Position numbers and translations under genes: made by a program. A DNA stretch of 6,392 nucleotides from Candidatus Binatota bacterium (GTDB lineage: Bacteria; Desulfobacterota; Binatia; Bin18), in assembly GCA_011523315.1 (NCBI GenBank), contig WTHE01000312.1, forward strand, positions 1 through 6,392, in the 5' to 3' direction. Below the pieces are notes generated by a model. It saw nothing but the letters and a program-made list of their open reading frames with translations, did not search any database and was not told where the DNA came from. Of the stretch, positions 1 to 4,974 are shown one piece after another. Each line of letters starts with the position of its first letter. Position 1 is the first letter of the stretch.

Positions 1-52
1 CCGCCCGCACGGGCTCTGTCCAGGCACGGCTATTCTTGCTACACACACACGT

Positions 53-1489
53 ATGTCCGAACACCACCAGCGCCGGCTGAGTTCCCTGGAGGCTTCTTTC
101 CTGTACCGCGAGCAGCCCTGTCAGCCCATGCACATCGGCGGCTGCGGGGTCTACGAGGGCGAGGTCTCGCGCCAGACCCTGGTCCGTCTGCTCGAGGAGC
201 GCCTCCATCTGCTGCCCCGCTACCGACAAAAAGTGGTGGCCGCCCCGTTTGGCATTGTCCACCCGAGCTGGCAGGACGACCCGCAGTTTGATCTGTCCCA
301 CCACATTGAGGAGCACACCCTGCCCGAGCCCGGCGATGACCGGGTGTTATCCCGTGTCGGCGGCCGTATTTTCGCCGAACCCCTCGACCGCAGCCATCCG
401 TTGTGGAAGCTCAGCCTGATCCGTGGCCGACACGACGGCAACACCGCGATTCTGGCCAAGGTCCACTACGCCATGGTCGAAGGCGTGACCGGCACGGCGC
501 TGACCAGCGTCCTGCACGACTTGCGGCCCGACGCGCCCCCGCCTCCGCCACCGTCCGGCGCCTGGACGGCCGAGCCCGGTCCGGACTTTTTGGGCCGGCT
601 GCAAAATGCCCTGCGCGACACCATCGCCACCACGGCCACGCTCAGCGTCGATCAGGCACAGCGTATATGGTCCAGCTGGCAGGCTTCCTCAGACTCTCAG
701 TCCCAACTCGGCGCGGCTACCGAGCTACTGTCTCCCCTGCTGCGACCGGTTTCCCAGCTGCCGTTTAATGGCTGCCTGTCCGGCGCGCGCCAGTTTGCCT
801 GGACCGAACTCGCCTTTCCCGAAATCCGGGCGATTCGGTCGGCCTTGGGGGGTAGCGTCAACGATGTCGTGCTGACGATCATTTCCGGCGGTCTGGGCAG
901 CTATCTGCGGGCCAAGGGCTACGCGCTGGACAGCCTCGAAGTCCGCCTCGCCTACCCAGTCACGTTGCGGCGTCACGCCGGCGGAAACGGCGCTGCGGAC
1001 GAGACACAGGCGCCGCGTGTTTCGACCATGCTCGTGCCGCTGTACCCGGGCATTGCCGACCCGGTTCGACGTTTTACGGCCGAGCACCGCGCCCTGGAAG
1101 AACTCAAGACCCAGCGCCAGGCCCAGACCCTGGCCGAGTTCCAGAGCCTGGGTCGCCTCCTGCCGCCGGCCCTCCAGGCTCTCAGCCAGCAGCTCGGGCT
1201 GCCCGTGGCCAATACGGTCTCGCTCAACGTTCCCGGCCCCCAGATTCCGCTCTACCTGGCCGGCCACAAGCGCCTGGCCCTCTACCCGATCGGTCCGCTC
1301 AGCGCCAACATCGGCCTGTTCCACATCGCCTCCAGCTATAACCACCGGCTGACCATCGGTGTCACCGTCGATCCCCAGCTGATGCCGGATGTGTGGCACT
1401 ACACGGACTGTCTGCGTGGGGCGTTTCAGGAACTGCGCGACGCGGCCGACCGCAGTCCGTCCGCCAAGACGGCCCGGCACGTCGCCTGA
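53..1489 (+). CDS. WS/DGAT-family acyltransferase with degenerate active-site motif
   Basis: This 478-residue protein has the length and layout of bacterial wax ester synthase/acyl-CoA:diacylglycerol acyltransferases, which join fatty acyl-CoA to alcohols or diacylglycerol to make storage lipid at the inner membrane. Visible family marks are the N-terminal LSSLEASFLYRE block followed by PMHIGG (residues 9-30), PLW at 116-118, the ND pair at 270-271 in SVNDVVLT, MLVPLYPG near 326-333, and NVPGP at 392-396. The catalytic HHxxxDG motif reads HYAMVEG at 138-144: the second His, expected to be the catalytic base, is Tyr, and Asp is Glu. The protein may therefore be inactive or altered in chemistry. 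A Pro-rich linker (162-167) precedes the variable middle. The N-terminus matches the family start, so ATG 53 is preferred although no Shine-Dalgarno is visible. It converges on the GNAT gene with a 23-bp gap. Family assignment is firm; activity is uncertain. Confidence 0.9.
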   Translation: MSEHHQRRLSSLEASFLYREQPCQPMHIGGCGVYEGEVSRQTLVRLLEERLHLLPRYRQKVVAAPFGIVHPSWQDDPQFDLSHHIEEHTLPEPGDDRVLSRVGGRIFAEPLDRSHPLWKLSLIRGRHDGNTAILAKVHYAMVEGVTGTALTSVLHDLRPDAPPPPPPSGAWTAEPGPDFLGRLQNALRDTIATTATLSVDQAQRIWSSWQASSDSQSQLGAATELLSPLLRPVSQLPFNGCLSGARQFAWTELAFPEIRAIRSALGGSVNDVVLTIISGGLGSYLRAKGYALDSLEVRLAYPVTLRRHAGGNGAADETQAPRVSTMLVPLYPGIADPVRRFTAEHRALEELKTQRQAQTLAEFQSLGRLLPPALQALSQQLGLPVANTVSLNVPGPQIPLYLAGHKRLALYPIGPLSANIGLFHIASSYNHRLTIGVTVDPQLMPDVWHYTDCLRGAFQELRDAADRSPSAKTARHVA

Positions 1490-1492
1490 GCC

Positions 1493-1520
1493 CGGTCTGG
1501 ACCGGTCGTCCGCTAGACCG
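1493..1520. terminator. Possible hairpin between convergent genes
   Basis: CGGTCT (1493-1498) can pair with AGACCG (1515-1520), and GGAC (1499-1502) with GTCC (1508-1511), around a CGGTC loop and a three-base bulge (1512-1514). It covers the gap between the convergent WS/DGAT and GNAT stop codons and includes the GNAT stop. There is no T-tract on either strand, so a role as an intrinsic terminator is weakly supported. Confidence 0.3.
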
Positions 1521-2082
1521 TCGGCTCGGTCAGGCCCGTCACGTCATAGGCCATAATCATCAGATCGTGGGTCTGGCCATCCCGATCAATCACAAAATCG
1601 GACAGCAGGGCTTCGGGCTGAAAGCCCAGGTGCTCAAAGGTCGCAATCGCCCCTTTTTGCTCGGGCATCATCTGGGCCACGATGCGGCTCAGCCCCATGT
1701 CACGGGCCAGGACGAAGATTTCGCGGGCCAGTTGACGGCCCAGTCCCTGGCCGCGATAGGCGGGGCCGATCAGAATCCGGATTTCTCCCAGATGGCGCTG
1801 CCAGGTGACTTGATGGTGGTGCAGAATCGCATAGCCGGCAATCTGGCCGTCAGCCTCGGCGATGATGGTGGCGGTGGTATTCTCTTCGAGCTGGCGCACC
1901 CATTGTCTGACCACCTCGGGTTGGGTGATGTCCATCCGCAGGTGGAGCAGATCGGAGGCTGGCAGGCTGTTGGCAAAACTGACCAGCCGGTTGGCGTCAA
2001 ACGCACTCATCGGTCGCAGGGTGACGGCCAGGCCGTTGCGCAGGCTGATAAGCAGAGGAGAGGCGCGTTGTGTGTGTTGCAT
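1513..2082 (-). CDS. GNAT-family N-acetyltransferase
   Basis: The 189-residue protein carries a GNAT fold, which moves acetyl from acetyl-CoA to an amine on a small molecule or protein. The N-terminal LRPMSAFDANRL (residues 22-33) is the usual first strand and helix. A beta-strand IRILIGP (101-107) leads into the acetyl-CoA pyrophosphate loop YRGQGLG (109-115), matching the Q/R-x-x-G-x-G/A signature. AIATFEHLGFQPEA (146-159) is the typical motif B region. ATG 2082 is chosen because AGGAG lies 7 bases upstream (2090-2094 on the complementary strand). The substrate cannot be told from sequence. The gene diverges from the lipase gene across 138 bp and shares none of its putative operator. Its link to lipid storage, if any, is positional only. 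Confidence 0.88.
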   Translation of the reverse strand: MQHTQRASPLLISLRNGLAVTLRPMSAFDANRLVSFANSLPASDLLHLRMDITQPEVVRQWVRQLEENTTATIIAEADGQIAGYAILHHHQVTWQRHLGEIRILIGPAYRGQGLGRQLAREIFVLARDMGLSRIVAQMMPEQKGAIATFEHLGFQPEALLSDFVIDRDGQTHDLMIMAYDVTGLTEPTV

Positions 2083-2123
2083 GCCGGGACTCCTGTCTCA
2101 GGTCTTGCTCCAGGTCGCGTCTT

Positions 2124-2151
2124 CTTATCCCAGTCTGTCACGGGCTGGCAA
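2124..2151 (-). promoter_or_regulatory. Candidate promoter for the GNAT gene
   Basis: Read on the minus strand, TTGCCA (2151-2146) is followed after 16 bp by GATAAG (2129-2124). These match the sigma-70 -35 hexamer at 5 of 6 positions and the -10 hexamer at 4 of 6. It would give a 5' leader of about 35 bases containing the AGGAG ribosome site. This is pattern matching only. Confidence 0.35.
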
Positions 2152-2180
2152 GAGCGGCGCCCGCAGCCAGCCCGGGTCAA

Positions 2181-2212
2181 TGCTTGCAACATTTCCCATC
2201 CCTTGCTAGCAA
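2181..2212 (+). promoter_or_regulatory. Lipase promoter carrying the shared TGCTTGCA-N16-GCTAGCA element
   Basis: TGCTTGCA (2181-2188) and GCTAGCA (2205-2211) are separated by exactly 16 bp. The same pair and spacer occur upstream of the phasin and XRE genes. Within it, TTGCAA (2184-2189), a 17-bp spacer and TAGCAA (2207-2212) look like -35 and -10 hexamers. The predicted start of transcription is near 2219, two bases before ATG 2221. The element is therefore either a promoter for a particular sigma factor or a promoter overlaid by a repressor/activator site, most simply for the XRE protein encoded in this window. Confidence 0.65.
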
Positions 2213-2220
2213 TGGCGAGC

Positions 2221-3003
2221 ATGAACTGGCACCCCGCTCCGGCCTATCCCGATTATGTGTGGCAGCTGTCTCACCTGCTGCCCTCCGCCATATACCGGGC
2301 TCCCCCCCTCTCCCCCGGCACGGGTGAACCGATCCTGCTGATTCCGGGTTTCCTGGCCGGCGACTGGACGCTGCGGGTGATGGCCGGTTGGCTGAATCGC
2401 CTCGGCTATCAGTCCTACCTGTCGGGCATTGACTGGAATGTTGACTGTCCAAATCGGACCGGTGAACTCCTGGGCTGGCGGGTTGACCACATTCTTCAGG
2501 AAACCGGTCAGTCGCTGACCGTCATCGGACACAGTCTGGGCGGCATGCTGGCCCGTTTTCTGGGCGCGACCTATCCGACAAAAATCAGCAGCGTCATTGC
2601 CATCGGCGCACCGCTCACGCCCCCCGTCAAGGTCAATCCCATCGTCCTGGTGGCCTCGCACGTCCTATATCCGATCAGACGGGTGCGCGGCCGCGTTCCC
2701 GCCGAGTGCGGAAGCCTGGAGTGTAGCTGCCAGTTTCAACAGACCGCGTTCGGCCCCTTTCCCTCGCGCGTCAACTTCGCCTCCATCTTCTCCAAAGACG
2801 ACGAAATTGTCGCCTGGCACTCCAGCCTTGACCCCGAGGGCCAAAACCTCGAGGTGCCGGGCAGGCACCTGGGGCTGATCGTAAATCGCTATGTCTACCA
2901 GGCCCTGCTCCAGGTCCTGTCAGGAGAGGGAGACGAATCCGTTGGCACCGAGGTACCGCTCGGCGCCAACGGACAGGCGGGAGAAGACGATGACACGGGC
3001 TGA
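2221..3003 (+). CDS. Alpha/beta-hydrolase, intracellular lipase/esterase type
   Basis: This 260-residue protein has a complete alpha/beta-hydrolase core: the oxyanion-hole segment LLIPGF (39-44), nucleophile elbow GHSLGG with Ser105 (103-108), a probable catalytic acid at Asp194 in FSKDDEIV (190-197), and catalytic His216 in GRHLGL (215-219 region). The spacing and the IPGF...GHSLGG...HLGL pattern resemble lipase/triacylglycerol-hydrolase-like members. No signal peptide or membrane segment is visible, so it probably acts in the cytoplasm, for example on stored acylglycerol or polyester. The C-terminal 25 residues are acidic and low in complexity. The reading frame is open far upstream (from 1393), but that part lies antisense to the GNAT gene. 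ATG 2221 is preferred over ATG 2212 because the latter overlaps the putative -10 box. Neither has a Shine-Dalgarno. Substrate is inferred from context only. Confidence 0.87.
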   Translation: MNWHPAPAYPDYVWQLSHLLPSAIYRAPPLSPGTGEPILLIPGFLAGDWTLRVMAGWLNRLGYQSYLSGIDWNVDCPNRTGELLGWRVDHILQETGQSLTVIGHSLGGMLARFLGATYPTKISSVIAIGAPLTPPVKVNPIVLVASHVLYPIRRVRGRVPAECGSLECSCQFQQTAFGPFPSRVNFASIFSKDDEIVAWHSSLDPEGQNLEVPGRHLGLIVNRYVYQALLQVLSGEGDESVGTEVPLGANGQAGEDDDTG

Positions 3004-3030
3004 GGGCGACGGCTTGGCCGGCCCATTTGA

Positions 3031-3519
3031 TCAGCGGCTATACGGTTCCTTGTACTCCGTGTCCGGCTCATCTATAGGCATTTCAAACGACTTGGCGGCG
3101 TCGTTTTTTGCGATGACATCCTTGGTATAGATGTTCACATCCCACAGCGCCTCGCCGTTGCCGTCGCTATTCGTAAAGGTGAAGCGGACCCAGTAGCTGC
3201 CGGTGCGAAACTGATCAAAGACGTTGAAATACTGACTCAGGGTCTCGACAACGCGGTCCTTCTGAGAAGGCATGCCGGCTGTCCATGGACCCAACTCCCA
3301 GGGCTGGCCGGCTCGGGCACTGTCCCGCGAGCGCTTCTCGATATTCGAGATCACGCTGAACAGCCCCTCTGCGGTATGCGACTTGACCATCTGAATGGCC
3401 TGCTGTTCCTTGGCCCCCATCTCGGTCGGTTCGCCACAGCCGGCTACGAGACCCAGTCCAATCAGGGCCAATACCGGCACCCTCAGCGCGTTCTTGATGT
3501 ATCGCAATGTGGATTGCAT
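3031..3519 (-). CDS. Small lipoprotein of unknown function
   Basis: The 162-residue product begins with a lipoprotein signal peptide: basic start (R6, K9, R13), hydrophobic stretch VPVLALIGLGL (14-24) and lipobox LVAGC with the lipidated Cys at 28. Residue +2 is Gly, so in a Gram-negative cell outer-membrane sorting would be the default. The mature part has a helical-looking first half (EQQAIQMVKSHTAEGLFSV, 38-56) and a beta-rich second half (YWVRFTFTN, 109-117; ALWDVNIYT, 124-132), ending in an acidic tail. I do not recognise a family. ATG 3519 is chosen because it places the signal peptide at the very N-terminus and has GGAGG eight bases upstream; an upstream GTG at 3576 would add 19 residues before it. 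It converges on the lipase (27-bp gap) and diverges from the Crp-type gene. Confidence 0.8.
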   Translation of the reverse strand: MQSTLRYIKNALRVPVLALIGLGLVAGCGEPTEMGAKEQQAIQMVKSHTAEGLFSVISNIEKRSRDSARAGQPWELGPWTAGMPSQKDRVVETLSQYFNVFDQFRTGSYWVRFTFTNSDGNGEALWDVNIYTKDVIAKNDAAKSFEMPIDEPDTEYKEPYSR

Positions 3520-3604
3520 CTCCTCGCCCTCCAAACGGGTAGAATTCAGCCAGGACGGACTGTTTGCGACGCTCACGCTGCCCGATCCTGACCGTTGGCC
3601 GACG

Positions 3605-3633
3605 ATTGTACAACGAAAGCCGCCCTCGGTCCA
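3605..3633 (-). promoter_or_regulatory. Candidate promoter for the lipoprotein gene
   Basis: On the minus strand TGGACC (3633-3628), a 17-bp spacer and TACAAT (3610-3605) match sigma-70 hexamers at 4 of 6 and 5 of 6 positions. Transcription would begin near 3598, leaving a leader of roughly 80 bases. The rest of the 268-bp divergent region holds the palindrome at 3704-3723 and the Crp-type gene's leader. Confidence 0.45.
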
Positions 3634-3703
3634 TCAGCCTAACCTGCCCCGGGTCGGCCGGTGAGCGGAAAAGACGGAAACAAACCGGACCGCGCCTTGC
3701 ATT

Positions 3704-3723
3704 TGTGTCACCTAGGTGACACA
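3704..3723. promoter_or_regulatory. Perfect 20-bp palindrome, putative Crp/Fnr-type operator
   Basis: TGTGTCACCTAGGTGACACA is a perfect inverted repeat. It contains TGTCA-N6-TGACA, the 5-6-5 geometry of Crp/Fnr-family sites. It lies 64 bp before ATG 3788 of the Crp/Fnr-type gene. A GATAAT hexamer (3733-3738) just downstream would place transcription start near 3745 and the palindrome centre near -31.5. The site would then occupy the -35 region, suggesting negative autoregulation. A 17-of-20 match recurs at 4955-4974. The binding protein is inferred from proximity. Confidence 0.7.
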
Positions 3724-3732
3724 TAGAGAGAC

Positions 3733-3738
3733 GATAAT
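3733..3738 (+). promoter_or_regulatory. Candidate -10 box for the Crp/Fnr-type gene
   Basis: GATAAT matches the -10 consensus at 5 of 6 positions and precedes the Crp/Fnr-type start codon by 49 bp. No good -35 hexamer is present at 16-18 bp; that space is taken by the palindrome at 3704-3723, so the promoter may be weak or factor-dependent. Confidence 0.35.
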
Positions 3739-3787
3739 TGCCGAGCCAACCCCGCATGTGCCAGACACCCGAGCGAGACGAGGCAGA

Positions 3788-4492
3788 ATGACACGCCAAC
3801 CCGTTCTGAACATCATGAGCTTGCGTCGGATGAAGACGTTTGCCAGAGCTTCCGACCGCCAGCTCAAGACCATCTTATCCGAGATCACCCTGGAACGCTT
3901 CGAGCGCCGGACCACCCTCTTCCGCCAGGGCGACCCGTCTGACTCCCTGTACGTTCTGGTCTCGGGGGTGATCAAGCTGTCGCTGCGTACGCCAGAGGGC
4001 GAGGATATTCTGGTCAGCCTGATTTCACCGGGCGAACTGTTCGGCATTACCTCTCTGCTGCCCGGCATGCAGCGGCCGTTTCGGAGTGAGGCGTTCAGTG
4101 ACTGCTGGGTCGGCCGCCTGTCGGCCGATACGCTGGTCAGCACCCTGCTAGGCGTTCCATTTGCCGACTTCAGCGCGCTGATGGACGGGACGGTCAGCCG
4201 CTGGTTCGGCCTCCTGCACCGCTACGCCCACTTTCAGGGTCTCGACCTCCAGCATCGTCTGGCCTTTGCCCTGCTGGAATTGGCGCAGAAATTCGGGGCT
4301 CAGGACTCGCGGGGTACGCTCCTGATTCTCCAACTCACCCACGAGGATCTGGCCGACCTGGTCGGGGCCTCGCGTCAAAAGGTCACCGAACACATGCGAA
4401 CCCTGGAGCGCAAGGCCCTGCTCCAGCGGGAGGGACGCCGGCTTATTGTGTCAACCCAGGGTCTGCGTGAACTGGTCCAGATTGAAGACTAA
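3788..4492 (+). CDS. Crp/Fnr-family transcriptional regulator
   Basis: The 234-residue protein has a cyclic-nucleotide-binding-type beta-roll (about 18-120; FRQGDPSDSLYVLVSG at 45-60, EDILVSLISPGELFG at 72-86), a dimer helix, and a C-terminal winged helix-turn-helix (LTHEDLADLVGASRQKVTEHM, spanning 183-203). In the recognition helix Arg196 matches CRP Arg180, Gln197 replaces Glu181 and Glu201 replaces Arg185. The beta-roll lacks the CRP cAMP ligands: the Glu72 position is Ile in FGITSLL. There is one Cys, so no FNR-type iron-sulphur cluster; the effector is unknown. ATG 3788 is preferred over GTG 3716 because the GTG lies inside the palindrome and the added residues do not look conserved; GAGG at 3780-3783 is a close ribosome site. 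Likely targets are the two TGTCA-N6-TGACA-type sites, at its own promoter and upstream of the phasin. Confidence 0.9.
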   Translation: MTRQPVLNIMSLRRMKTFARASDRQLKTILSEITLERFERRTTLFRQGDPSDSLYVLVSGVIKLSLRTPEGEDILVSLISPGELFGITSLLPGMQRPFRSEAFSDCWVGRLSADTLVSTLLGVPFADFSALMDGTVSRWFGLLHRYAHFQGLDLQHRLAFALLELAQKFGAQDSRGTLLILQLTHEDLADLVGASRQKVTEHMRTLERKALLQREGRRLIVSTQGLRELVQIED

Positions 4493-4514
4493 AAAAGGGG
4501 CTGCGCGCAGCCCC
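4491..4514 (-). terminator. Rho-independent terminator for the phasin transcript
   Basis: GGGGCTG-CGCG-CAGCCCC (4497-4514) forms a perfect 7-bp GC-rich stem with a 4-base loop. Read on the minus strand it is followed directly by six T residues (4496-4491), the classical intrinsic terminator. It lies 31 bases past the phasin stop codon. The T-tract overlaps the stop codon of the convergent Crp/Fnr-type gene. On the plus strand the hairpin has no trailing T-tract, so it probably ends the phasin message more efficiently than the regulator's. Confidence 0.85.
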
Positions 4515-4545
4515 TGCATATGACACACGCCAAGATGCCGAAGGA

Positions 4546-4851
4546 TTAGAGGCCGACCTTGTCTTCGGCCGGCTTGTCCAGCTGCCACAGTTGGCGCGCC
4601 AGGCTTGTTGAGGAACCAACGAGCTGTTTGGCCAGCGAGCGCTGAGCCTCAAACATCGGTGCCATTGGGGTCTGCTTGGCCCAGGCGGTGGTTTTTTCGC
4701 TCATCTCCAGGGCTTGGTTGGCCCATTTCTCGCTGTTGTCAATATACTGCGCGGCCATCTCCCGCATCGGTGCCAGCATCGGCAGATTGGGCAGATTCAG
4801 TTCGCCACACATCTTGCTGAAAGGATTGTTGGTCCACATGTTCTCGGCCAT
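4546..4851 (-). CDS. Phasin-type granule/lipid-droplet-associated protein
   Basis: The 101-residue product is Met-, Ala- and Gln-rich and mostly amphipathic helix, with no signal peptide. After a proline-rich N-terminus (NLPNLPMLAPM, 19-29) the stretch from about 30 to 91 (YIDNSEKWANQALEMSEKT, then FEAQRSLAKQLVGSSTSLAR) looks like phasin-family proteins, which coat polyhydroxyalkanoate or neutral-lipid inclusions and control their size and number. ATG 4851 is supported by GGAGG eight bases upstream (4860-4864), the strongest ribosome site in the window, as expected for an abundant coat protein. The gene has its own promoter element, shared with the XRE and lipase genes, a palindrome centred near -62, and an intrinsic terminator. 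The XRE gene immediately upstream is probably its regulator. Whether the inclusion is polyester or acylglycerol cannot be decided, as no PHA synthase is in the window. Confidence 0.8.
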   Translation of the reverse strand: MAENMWTNNPFSKMCGELNLPNLPMLAPMREMAAQYIDNSEKWANQALEMSEKTTAWAKQTPMAPMFEAQRSLAKQLVGSSTSLARQLWQLDKPAEDKVGL

Positions 4852-4887
4852 AGCGTGCTCCTCCTCAGATCGGGTTCACCTGTCTGG

Positions 4888-4901
4888 TGCTTGCTTGCTT
4901 T
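4888..4901 (-). repeat. GCAAGC repeats in the phasin leader
   Basis: The minus strand reads AAAGCAAGCAAGCA here, two overlapping GCAAGC units just downstream of the predicted transcription start (about 4902). GCAAGC is the complement of the core of TGCTTGCA. It also occurs as the second arm of the inverted repeat at the XRE promoter. It may be an additional half-site for the same regulator. Confidence 0.45.
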
Positions 4902-4908
4902 CCGGCAC

Positions 4909-4940
4909 ATGCTAGCTTGATCCGCTAACTTTTGCAAGCA
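4909..4940 (-). promoter_or_regulatory. Phasin promoter carrying the shared TGCTTGCA-N16-GCTAGCA element
   Basis: On the minus strand TGCTTGCA (4940-4933) and GCTAGCA (4916-4910) are 16 bp apart, as at the lipase and XRE genes. The embedded hexamers TTGCAA (4937-4932) and TAGCAT (4914-4909) have a 17-bp spacer and match sigma-70 consensus at 4 of 6 each. Transcription start is predicted near 4902, giving a leader of about 50 bases with a strong Shine-Dalgarno. Confidence 0.68.
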
Positions 4941-4954
4941 AACCGGTCACCAGA

Positions 4955-4974
4955 AGCGTCACCTGGGTGACACA
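4955..4974. promoter_or_regulatory. Second Crp/Fnr-type palindrome, upstream of phasin
   Basis: The core GTCACC-TG-GGTGAC (4958-4971) is an inverted repeat, and the 20-bp block matches the palindrome at 3704-3723 at 17 of 20 positions (CGTCA-N6-TGACA). It abuts the XRE stop codon and lies upstream of the phasin promoter. Its centre (4964.5) is about 62 bp before the predicted start of phasin transcription, near the -61.5 position used by class I Crp-type activators. Confidence 0.65.

Noticed and set aside
41..50. AC dinucleotide run before the WS/DGAT start
   Set aside because: Only five units; too short to call a meaningful tandem repeat or phase-variation tract.
725..1480. 251-codon minus-strand open frame inside the WS/DGAT gene
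   Set aside because: Antisense shadow of a GC-rich gene; no recognisable domain and composition typical of a complementary frame.
1393..2220. Upstream in-frame extension of the lipase reading frame (would give 536 residues)
   Set aside because: It runs antisense through the well-supported GNAT gene and the end of the WS/DGAT gene and has no lipase-family similarity; the hydrolase fold begins after about 2221.
2212..2220. ATG 2212 as lipase start
   Set aside because: It overlaps the TAGCAA box of the shared promoter element, so it would not lie on the predicted transcript; no Shine-Dalgarno either.
3520..3576. GTG 3576 start for the lipoprotein
   Set aside because: It would put 19 residues ahead of a normal signal peptide; ATG 3519 has a good ribosome site.
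3716..3787. GTG 3716 as start of the Crp/Fnr-type protein
   Set aside because: The GTG lies within the 20-bp palindrome, and the added 24 residues do not resemble the family N-terminus; ATG 3788 gives normal length.
3215..3799. 194-codon minus-strand open frame overlapping the lipoprotein and its promoter region
   Set aside because: Different frame over the lipoprotein gene; Arg/Pro-rich shadow composition and no domain.
4497..4514. Hairpin as terminator for the Crp/Fnr-type gene
   Set aside because: On the plus strand it is followed by TGCATATG with no T-tract; the T-tract lies on the phasin side.
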